Source of the DNA: Eudromia elegans
Lineage: Eukaryota; Chordata; Aves; Tinamiformes; Tinamidae
Direction of reading: 5' to 3'
NCBI GenBank assembly: GCA_003342815.1
Contig: PTEX01000004.1
Span: forward strand, 9,489,508 to 9,553,507
Length of the DNA stretch: 64,000 bases
Made by a program: the position numbers and the translations under genes. Below the pieces are notes generated by a model. That model did not search any database. It was not told where the DNA came from and was given only the letters and a program-made list of their open reading frames with translations. Positions 26,401-35,500 of this stretch are shown piece after piece. Each line of letters starts with the position of its first letter. The first letter of the stretch is position 1.

Positions 26401-27740
26401 TTTATAACTAAAACAAAAATAGACTTGATGTGCAAAGTAAGTCATTAATGGCTATCACTCCAGAGAACTATATACTTTTATATATCATTTACTTGGTGTC
26501 TCAAATAATCCATCTGTATTATCTTCTCTGGTTTGATTCTTGAACTGAAAAGGTAATAGATCTGAACAAGCTGTGAGATGAGACAAGAAAAAATGTCTTC
26601 AGATAAACTATTACTATTTTTAAACTATTTTCCATCAAAAAAAAAAAAATCAGGAATCATAGGGAACTTCTACAACATTTTCACCTATCTCTGTGTTTTT
26701 CAGGCTGTTGGATTAGGCAGGTTTCCCTCCACCTCCAAATTAGTACGGCTTGAGTTAGATTTAAAAACAGGTCCCAGAGGAGGTTGACAAATGGATTAAA
26801 GTGGAACATAAATTCCTTATGTCACCCAGTCCCTTAAACCTTGATGTCAGTAACGTGCCTAATCATTCCATTATTATACATGTCAAATATACTTTACATG
26901 TGTTAGAAAGAAGGAATGGGTATAAGAAGAAATGGAAGACTCAAGAAATTGTAATGCTATTCCTGCAGAACATTCCTGGAAAAAAAAATGAAAAAAAATG
27001 CACAGTGGGTATCCACTAATTTCATTTTCCTATTAATATTTATATTATCTTACATTTTACACACTAGATTCCCTGCTATTTCAATCAGACAGATCAGTGT
27101 ATCCATTGCCCTATATATATAATTTTGTTTTTCCTTAATGGTGCTACTTCCAAGAGCTAGCATAGCAAACTGAAGAGTTTATCAAGGCAGATACACAGAA
27201 TACAAGCTTTCAATGAGAAACTTTTCAGTAAGTCAATTTGAGAAGATGTATCCACGAATCTTGCTTAGAAAATATCAAATTTCTTCATTCTGTTCAGCAA
27301 GATGAATGTCTCAGCTGAACCACTTTTTGCAATGCATTTTAAGAAACATATTGCAGAGTATATAGAGAAAAAAAAATGGCAGTCCTTTCAGAAAAAAAAA
27401 AAAAAAAAAGGACTAGAAAAATTTGACTTATCTACACCATAAAAAGAGGAGGGAAGGGTGGAGGTGGAAGTGGATCAACATTACAATAACCTTCAAACAA
27501 GAAAAGCAGCCATTGATTTATCACATTCTCCCTTTTTTCCAAAGCATCGAACAGAAAGCAGGTAGTGTAATTTGCAATATGTGAGCTTTCAAAAAAGCTT
27601 TCAAACTTCAAGTGCGGTAAAACACTGCAACACCTTACCAGTGCAGACTATAACACCAAAGTATGGAAATCCACAAGAACAAATGAGAAATGTTTGGGTA
27701 AGAGACAGTGCAGTCATATTTGACCCTATCAAATGTCTGA
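17470..27740. other. Intergenic, no gene seen; G-poor segment at 19.0-19.6 kb
   Basis: No supportable gene. At about 19000-19600 and again at about 20880-21060 the + strand is rich in A and C and poor in G, unlike its neighbours. This could be an old retroelement or LTR in minus orientation, but no family was recognised. The frame at 17802-18074 has no recognisable domain. A repeated AATGAGAATAATTTAA lies at about 26033-26064. Confidence 0.55.
23001..23061 (+). repeat. A-rich simple repeat (AAAAC/AAC type)
   Basis: Two blocks of AAAAC/AACAA-type repeats flank a short unique segment, with one N at 23049. No SINE body was recognised next to it. Confidence 0.75.
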
Positions 27741-27797
27741 TCTTGCTGCTGAGATGATNTCTGGAGGTTTGCTGCATTCTACAGTTCTATGATTCTG
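27741..27797 (+). mobile_element. Degraded CR1 3' terminus
   Basis: The segment reads GAGATGAT, then TCTGGAGGT, and ends TTCTATGATTCTG, which matches the CR1 3' UTR layout and its terminal octamer-like repeat in the + orientation. The GGTCCCTTCCAACC stretch of typical copies is eroded to GGTTTGCTGC. No ORF2 residue is recognisable upstream, so this is a very short or old copy. Confidence 0.5.
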
Positions 27798-28956
27798 CAA
27801 TAACAGTCATTCAAGAATGCTACAATTCTTGAACAGTGAAAATACTTGATCTGTAATGAGAGGTTAGATTCCTTAGGCAATAAGGTAATACCACTCCCTA
27901 AGCCTAATTTCACTACCAGAAAAACATCTGCATCTACACTTATATCCCTCACCAAAACTTACCTACCTGATCTAAAATAATCCAGTTTCCTAAAAACTGT
28001 CTGCCAGCCTTTATATAACAAGGTCCTAATTTTCAGGCGAATCACACGCAGCTCCCACTGAAGTCAAACAGCAGAGCTGGTGAGTGATATGAGCAAATCT
28101 TTGTTGTTTCATTTTCTTTTTGAGAGAATGAGAGGAAGTAGACAGGAAAAAGAACCAAACCAGTGCTGTGATCAGTTCTCTGCAAGTAAGTTTCCATGAA
28201 ATTGAACTCAGCATTCAGTGCAAGGGGCTCCCAAATGTCTCTGGAAGGACCGAGCAGAGAGACATCAAATAATCACACTGGTTAACGGCAAGCATCCTAA
28301 CTTAGACGTCTAATTTGTGAGGTTAATCCTCCAAGGCTCTTCTACTCAACAGAAAGAACAGTCCTGCTGTCTCTGGCTAGATCTCTCTATTCCCTCCCCT
28401 GTGGTAGCATTTAAATTGATGAAGCTGGTCTATCCACTGAATCAGATCTGCAAGTTGATTCAGCTGAAAAATACTATTACTATTGACCATAGAGCAAGCA
28501 TTGTGATAGGCCCCCATTATACAAAAGAGTATTTTAAAAATACAGTACAAACATGCATGTATTTTTTTTTTAAAAAAATACATCCACGAGAACATAAGTA
28601 TTTTAGAGAAAGACACACCAGTAGAGAAAGATACACCGGGATACTGAGGAACATTTATCTAGCTTTTGGTAACTTCTGTATTTATAATAAATAAATTTAA
28701 AGACACACAAAAACAAAGTCTGTCTCTTTGACTTGGTTTCGTGCTATGCATAATCATCCTAATATTGTCATATTCTTCACAGTGTTGTGATACCAAGCAA
28801 CTCAGAGTACTCTTAGGGGAGAAAGAAAAATCAAAAAACCTCACATATTGTGACCTATTATCTTGCGAATAAGCAAAATAGTCAATGATTAACAGCGACG
28901 TATAGATGAGCTGCTCCTTTTTTATTCCAATACAAACTCAGTGTATCATGGATTGT
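27798..28956. other. Intergenic between the two CR1 fragments
   Basis: Unique sequence with the AT-rich hairpin at 28557-28583. The open frames at 28.3-28.7 kb overlap on both strands and look like chance. Confidence 0.6.
28557..28583. repeat. AT-rich perfect 12-bp inverted repeat
   Basis: ATGTATTTTTTT (28557-28568) and AAAAAAATACAT (28572-28583) are exact complements around TTT. The low complexity makes chance or slippage a sufficient explanation. A shorter imperfect palindrome of the same type lies about 30 bases upstream. Confidence 0.8.
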
Positions 28957-29304
28957 TCATAGAATGCTTAGGGTTGGAAGGGACTTGTAGAGGTCATCTA
29001 GTCCAACCCCCCTGCACACGCAGGGTCTCCTAGAGCATGTGGCACAGGGTAGTGTCCAGGCAGGTTTTGAAGATCTCCAGAGAAGGAGACTCCACCACCT
29101 CTCTGGGCAGCCTGTTCCAGGGCTCTGTCACCCTCACTGTTAAGAANNTCTTNCTCAAGTNCCTGTGGAANTTTTGGTGCCTCAATTTTTGGCCATTTCC
29201 TCTAGTTCTATCACTGGCCACCACTGAGAAGAGGCCAACCCCCTCCTCCTCACTCCCTTTCTTGAGATATTTATATACATTAATTGGGTTGTTCCACAAT
29301 ACAA
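28957..29304 (-). mobile_element. CR1 non-LTR retrotransposon, 5'-truncated 3' end
   Basis: On the minus strand the element carries the end of the CR1 ORF2 frame, then a short 3' UTR with the characteristic stretch around GGTTGGAAGGGAC (read on +), and ends at the ATTCTATGA-type CR1 terminus at 28957. Truncation to a few hundred bases at the 5' end is typical of CR1. Five N positions cluster at 29147-29171, probably from collapsed repeat reads. CR1 is the dominant interspersed repeat of birds and supports that origin. Confidence 0.95.
29030..29299 (-). pseudogene. C-terminal fragment of CR1 ORF2 (reverse-transcriptase polyprotein)
   Basis: The minus-strand frame is open for about 89 codons and ends at a TAG at 29030-29032. 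It contains the conserved CR1 tail: NPINVYKYL, then [31 protein letters not shown] and a final LCHML. Only the extreme C-terminus remains, with no endonuclease or reverse-transcriptase domain, so it is dead. The long open frame reflects recent insertion or the short length of the fragment. Confidence 0.92.
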
Positions 29305-31904
29305 TTATTTTCAGTTAATACATCAAAACACATGGACATAAATTAGATGATAAATTGAAAGTTCAGCTTCTTTATGAGGTAACAACTGTATCCTGTGGAG
29401 ATGTTTACATCTCCAGTTGCAGATTCAGTCACTACCCAATTAAATGGAAGTATATTCAAGATTTTCTTATAATTCAGAAATGTCAAACATGAACATCTGT
29501 ATTTCACAATAAAAAATAACACAAGAACTATACAAAGATACTAAAAAATACCTGCAAAAACTTGTTCACTAAAGTAAATGATGTGGGAACACTCACGTGA
29601 ACACAGAAGAAATGTAATAAGTACTCTAATCATAGCTGAAAATGGGATTCTAGTCTTGCTAGAGATCTATAATCAAAGTAAGTAGCTCTTTTAGCTTTCA
29701 AATCATATCTGGAGAAGAGGTCAATCATGCAAAACAAAAAATTTAAGAGCATTTGAACTATACAGTCTGTAAANGAAGAAGATACGGGGCAAAACTTTAA
29801 AAAGCTACTTAATCTCCAACTGGCATTTATTTTATTAGTATGGTTTTAAATCAGGTGTTCAGTTGTTTGTATGAGATTTAATTTAAAAGTCTGATATCAT
29901 CTTTTTCAGAATAGTGTTTGAAGAAGTACTGAAAGACTCAAGTTCAACATGCTGGCAGTAAAAGAGCCACCTGAGAGAAGAAAGGCGTTCAATGGACCTC
30001 AAAGCACCTTATGCCTACCCGGTAAAAATGAATCAGAGACGTGGCAATGACAGCTGAGAGTTCTCTAATAGGTGCCTCAAAGTCCACACATACACACACA
30101 CATACACTTTATTTTCAACCTCCAAAAGAAGCTGAAGAAATTATATTTGCTTGGAAGAGAGGTTTTCTTTTCCTAGATAAGGACAATTTCCTAGAAGCAC
30201 AAACTTCAGTTTTTAAAATCCATGTAGAACAAAAGAACGTCTCAAGATTTCAGATCTTCAAGCATATTTTGGGGATATTGATATTCCTCCTAGCTCCTCC
30301 ACACAAGACTTATGACCTCACTATCTAGCAGCTTATGTCCTGAATCTGCCACTAAGTTGCTGATGTTCCATTTTTTCTCCCACAAACCATACTGATATAT
30401 CTACTAGAATTTTGTTTGAAGTCAACCACACATTTTTTTTCAGTATTTCAAAACCAACTACTTTAAGTTGGTAGTTTACTACAAGTAAACTATAACTCTG
30501 CACAAAATAAAGCTCCACAATATCTCTTGCTCATTTTTCTACTGACTGAAACACTCTGAGAAATCTTGTAGGTTTTTTTCCCTTTCCCTTTGGTATCCAC
30601 AAATCTCTTTCCTGCTCCCACCAGTCTCTCTTCAACAAGATCTAACCCAATAATTAAAAGTCTCCTTTCATCTTGGAAAATGCTTCTTCCTCTCTTCCTG
30701 CTCCCTGTTGCTCCTGCAGGCAAGCTGGAGAAAACTACTTTCACCAGTAGACAATTGCTCATTTGTCCTTCCTACAAAATACATAGGAGTGCTTGCAGTC
30801 TTTGCATTAATTCTGATATCTATCTATAAAATGTGTGGTCAAAGTAAAAAGATAGCTGTAAAATCATAAAAATCAAGTTTGTGCATGCACTGATTCGACG
30901 TAAAGCTATACTATAATTATCTGATCTCAAAACATGGTGATTTTAAGCTCTGTGGAAAGTAATGAATGGCATTTTAACTATGAATTTGGCTACAAACAAC
31001 ACTACGCATTCACCTCCCCATCATAAAGAGGGATATCAGGTAAAATATCAAATAACCATATAATCATATGCCAATTGTGACCAAAAGTCATCTTTATTTA
31101 CTGCAGCAAACTTCTTGAAATTAGTTCTGTACCTTGGGTTGAACCTCCAGAACATTTATGGCAAAACTAAAATGCTTTGCTTCCACTTTCATTTTGCAAC
31201 TGTAGTGACTGGTGTTACTTTGCCTTTCAGTTCCAGTTCTCATACCCTTGAAAGAAACTTTGCAAAGACTTTGGCCAAAATGTGGAAAGAAATTTAAAAT
31301 GTGCTCTTCAAAGCCTTCAAAAGAGACAGCAAATAAACCCCCACACCTATATAAGGTCAAGAAACTTTCACGATTTCCCATGTCTGCACTGGAAGTCAGG
31401 GACTCCAAAATGAGTGGATTTAGCAATATTATTGTCTGCACATATGCATATGATTTTATATGAAGGGAAATATTTACATTATTAAGTCAAATGCATAATT
31501 AATTCTCTTCATGATTGCAGGCCTATATACAGCTTTTCACCGAAAGTAACACCTATCTCTCAAAAATACTTAAAATATGCAAAACAGGAACTAAGTCTTG
31601 AAATACACATCCACACTAATAATTAGTAGTATCACCCAACGAAGCTTGAGGCTTAACTCCCAGTCAACAAAAGCACAGTTTTGGATGGCATTCTTCCAAA
31701 ACTCAGCAGAAACCATTTGTGTGTAAGCACAAGGTTACACGTGAGTACAATTAAGGCCAATTAGGGTCTGCAGCCACAGTCCCACTACCTCAGTAAGTCT
31801 TTGCCATAAGCAGAGGTGGGGGGAACAGGACACACCAAAACTCAGTTACTGCAAAGCAGCTACTGCATAAGGGCCTGGAAAACAGACTTTAAAGCAATTC
31901 AGGG
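29305..31904. other. Intergenic upstream of the CDIN1 CpG island
   Basis: Unique sequence with one short CA repeat. Overlapping frames at 30.5-30.8 and 31.1-31.5 kb occur on both strands without recognisable domains. No divergent gene start was found next to the CpG island. Confidence 0.6.
30085..30107 (+). repeat. Short CA microsatellite
   Basis: A (CA)n run interrupted by two CATACA steps, 23 bases long. Confidence 0.9.
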
Positions 31905-32005
31905 GCAGGTCGTTCCCCCCCCCCATCGTGGGACTGCAGTTCCTGCACAACCCAAGCGCCCACCGCTGACCTGCCTCCGGACTGCTCCCTACCCGCTGGC
32001 CCCCT

Positions 32006-32041
32006 GTTAACGGCTAATGGCGAACCGTTAACGGTTAACGG
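32006..32041. promoter_or_regulatory. Three copies of GTTAACGG at the CpG-island edge (MYB-like)
   Basis: GTTAACGG occurs at 32006-32013, 32027-32034 and 32034-32041, the last two sharing one base. The octamer contains the MYB-family core AACGG/AACNG, and the GTTAAC palindrome gives cores on both strands. Tandem MYB cores at a promoter edge are plausible for a gene important in red-cell precursors, but binding is inference. Confidence 0.4.
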
Positions 32042-32252
32042 CCAAGGGGAACTGCGCAAGCGCGACCAGGGCCCCGCGGCCCCACGGGGTCTCCTGCTCC
32101 TGCAGGCACCTCAGAGGGCCGGGAGGTCCCGCTGCGGAACAAGGGGACCCCCTGGGACCAGGGGCGCTCCCGTACACGGGCCATTTCCGCGCTCTCCCTT
32201 CCCCTCCCCTCCCCGCTGCCCACAGCGGCTGCGCAGGCCCGAGCGGCGCGGC

Positions 32253-32465
32253 ATGGCGGCTCGCCCCGCCCCGGCCCGGCCCCCGAGCGCGAGCGGCGGG
32301 AAGCAGCTGCCGCCGCCGGCCTGTGCCGGCGCCTGGGCCCGGGCCTCTTTGCTCTGCCCCCGAGCCCGCGCCTCCCCCTGCCGCCTCCGCGCCCGCCTGG
32401 CCGGGGGTAACGCGGTTTGCGCCGCGGCCGCGAGGCATGAAGCTGAGCAAGGCGCAGTACGATGA
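32253..32465 (+). other. Possible upstream ORF overlapping the CDIN1 start
   Basis: A 70-codon frame opens at an ATG with a strong context (G at -3, G at +4) and closes 29 bases past the CDIN1 ATG in another frame. If transcription starts upstream of 32253, this uORF would compete with the main start. Its product is alanine/proline/arginine-rich CpG-island translation without recognisable domains, so any role would be in translational control. The ATG also lies within the YY1-like ATGGCGGC, so it may instead lie at or upstream of the transcription start. Confidence 0.3.
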
Positions 32466-32537
32466 GATAGCGCAGTTCCTGGCGCAGGTGCAGCCCACCA
32501 GACAGAGCCTGCGGCAGCTCAAGGACAAGTTCCCCAG
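32437..32537 (+). CDS. CDIN1: CDIN1 coding exon 1 (residues 1-33 plus 2 nt)
   Basis: The exon starts at the ATG at 32437, whose -3 base is G. This ATG was chosen because the next residues ([13 protein letters not shown]) align with the known N-terminus [13 protein letters not shown], and because the open frame further upstream is low-complexity CpG-island sequence. The exon ends CCC-AG before the donor GTGGGT, and the split serine codon AG|T is completed by exon 2. A second donor-like GTAAGC lies 4 nt downstream at 32542. Using it would shift exon 2 out of frame, so 32537 is the coding donor. Confidence 0.93.
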
Positions 32538-35500
32538 GTGGGTAAGCGCTCCCTGCCCTGACAGCGGCCTGCGGGCGGCCCGGGCCGGCCCAGCCCGAGC
32601 CTCGCTCACACAGTACAAAATCACCGGACACGCACACGTGGGGCTGCATGCTCCCAGGCTGCTTCCACCCTCTGCGAGCCTAAGAAGTTGGGCTCAAAAG
32701 TAAACTGTGCTTCTCCCCCNCCACCCGTCCATGTGCAAGGTCTCTGACTGCAAGTGGGGCTGCCGGGCTCCAAGCTGCAGGAATGAGATGTTCCAGCCCT
32801 GGGCCTTGGCGTTGCGGTGCTATGGGGTGAACCAGGCAGGGAGCCGCCTCTGCATGGCAGAAGGAAAAGGGGCTCCCAGGATGCAGGGTGGCCGAGGGGC
32901 AGGTAAGGCATCACCTGCACCACGTACAGGGAAATTCATCTGCTTCCTCTTCTGGGTATGGATTTTTAAAGACCTTCACAAATGGCCATAGGCTCATGTT
33001 CAAAGACAAGTTGTTTCATGCCCTGGTCTTTGTTTCCAAAATTTACTTTCTACCAACAGTAACAGGAAAAGACATTAAACAGGACATGTTTGCAGGCTTT
33101 TCTTTTCCTCCCAAGTTTTGAGGGAGGATGACATCTGCCAAGTTGAGGGGAACTGGGCAGGAGTGTTACTATCTTTAAAATGCACCAGAAAAAAAAAAAA
33201 GCTAGACACTGTAGTTTATCAGATGCTTTACATACTTCGCTGATTGAGAGAGAAATCAATCAAAAAAAAAAAAATTGTTCGGGTGATTTCTGAGCCTTGC
33301 TAGTCTTATCGCAAGTGTGACCAAGGCAACTGTGAAGCTGCCTGTGTGTATCCTGCAGTAAGTAGATGAACAGCTAATATTAATGCAGGCATTTAAACTG
33401 TCCAATAAAATGTTTGCCTCTCTGAGGAAAGGTTGTTCTGTAGTTAAAAGTCAAGCTGAGGCAATAGCCCTGCTGAAGAGAAGAAGTGACGATAAAGCAG
33501 AGCGGTTGCTTCAGTGAGCGCGTTGAGTCGCACGGTTGGGAGCCCCGACAGTGCAACCTGGGAAATCACTTACCGTGGCAGCATGAATCTGGGGAGCCTA
33601 CGCTTGGCTTTATGACTTTGGTGCTAACGGAAGAGCAGAAGAGGCTGCCTCTGTGGATGCCTGCACATACTCGTGCATGCATACACACACAGTTACCTTT
33701 TTTCTCTTCTTATAAAGCTGTCTTGCAAGAAAGTTAGAATTTGGGGTGCTTTTCTGAGTTAGTCATTAACTGTATGTAGGAACTTGCTTGCATGACAGAT
33801 CTATAGGCGTGTGAAGGGTTTCTAATAGGGCAAGTCAGATTGCCAGAAAATTACCACTTCTTTTTGCTGCTTCTTTCTTTATACTTCCCAGGTCATGCCC
33901 TTGATGCTTCAGAGGATCCATTGACTGTTTCATAACTTGATGGCTAACTAAATGCTACTAGCAGAATGTAGAGTTATATTGGGGAAAAATACACTTTTTC
34001 TAAAGCAGCTTGGCTTTGTAGACTGGCTAAAATCATACCTCCTTGATTTACTTAGCATACCATAGGGCTGTGTTGTATTATCTGCATTAGGAGATCAGAG
34101 TATCCTCTTCTGAATTCCTGCTGTNGGCCTCTCCTGAATTTGATTTGTCTGTCCTGGGAGAAGACTAAAATCTTCTATCCATCTTCTGTCCAAATGGTGG
34201 GTGAAAGACTTATCCTGATCCGCTACCTGAGTCACTAAGGACTGGATGCAGTTCAAATCTGTGCTTTGTAAAGTATTTTTTCTCTGCATCTTGGTGTCTC
34301 ATTTTCATTGCATTTTGGAGTTTTTCAGTTAGAATCTTTTTCTGGTCTTTGTCAAAATGTTTAAGGGTGCAAGGTTCATGAACCCAATTCATTATGGTGA
34401 TAATCTGTTTTCCCTTCAATTATCTTTTTTTTTTTTTTTTTTTTTTGTCAAAATGTTTAAGGGTGCAAGGTTCATGAACCCAATTCATTATGGTGATAAT
34501 CTGTTTTCCCTTCAATTATCTTTTTTTTTTTTTTTCTTCTCATTTTGTTCTGTTCAGAGTCTTTAATCTTTTTACACTATATTGTGACTGAATTAGTGAT
34601 TCCAGGAACTTTCTGACATTGCAAGTTGAATCAGTAGGCTTAAATCTTTTAGAGATTCAAAAAAAATCCACTTTTTGAGTTCCTGTGTTAAACCGCGGTG
34701 AAATGTATCCATCTAGAAGTGCAATATTGTTCCATAGCACCATTACTGCAGCCTATACTGTTCTCCTTCCTTAATTATAGGTTGTTAAACAAACTTCTAA
34801 CCTTCCAACCTAACTTTTTTTTTCATACCTCCACTTTTTTTCCTGTAAAAGAAGCATTCTTGTTTGATCTTGTTTGAGTGCAGAGTTTATAGAGATTTTC
34901 GAAGTTGCAGGATTTCAAAGTATCAGGATTTTAGAAGCTGTTCTGTATAGGTCTTCACTTGTTCTCTTTTCTTTTTAAATAGTTTATGTGATTTCTGTAG
35001 GCTTCTTTCATAGTAATTAGGATGAGCTTTCCTTACAATAGGAAGGTAAGCTAGAATAAAGGCAAGAAAAATTCTTCCTTTTTTTTTCCAGTAAGCTAGA
35101 GAGGAGGAAAAAAAAACCCCTCACAATTACCTTTGAAGAATTAGAAATTGTATAGAAAATGTTATACTAGAGATAGTAGAAATTCTTCCTTCTCACTAGT
35201 GCATTTCAGGATTGCATGAATCCTTTTGGGCTCATCTTCTTACTAGCAGTTCTTGATTGATGCATTTTATACTGTGAATCTGTAAGTCTCAGGTCTCAGT
35301 TCTCCCTAGAACACTCCTTCACATCTGAGTGTGGCTGCTTAGTTTTAACAGATGTGGCTTCACATTTCACTATAGAAAGGCATCACTTTGTTTCCACAGC
35401 AGTTCAAGTGAAACATGTTCTTCCACATTCATGGCCTGACTTATTAGTTAATATTCCTTCAGGATTTGCATGCATATTTCAATAATTATTTTACTTTTTC

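Larger units (their letters stand above)
31905..32640 (+). promoter_or_regulatory. CDIN1: CpG-island promoter of CDIN1
   Basis: This is the only strongly GC- and CpG-rich block in the window, and it straddles the CDIN1 start codon. Visible motifs are a near-match to NRF1 at about 32052-32063 (one central mismatch to TGCGCATGCGC), a GC box at about 32264-32272, an E2F-like GGCGGGAA at 32295-32302, and a YY1-like ATGGCGGC at 32253-32260. No TATA box lies upstream of the start, as expected for a housekeeping-type promoter with dispersed initiation. The exact transcription start cannot be read from the sequence. Confidence 0.85.

Noticed and set aside
32028-32649. Two overlapping minus-strand open frames of about 200 codons across the CpG island
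   Set aside because: GC-rich sequence is poor in stop codons. The translations are alanine, glycine, arginine and proline rich and antisense to the real CDIN1 exon 1, with no known family.
34210-34419. Minus-strand frame rich in K, Q and E beside the gag fossil
   Set aside because: It does not resemble gag, zinc-knuckle or other retroelement domains and overlaps the tandem duplication, so it was not included in the fossil call.
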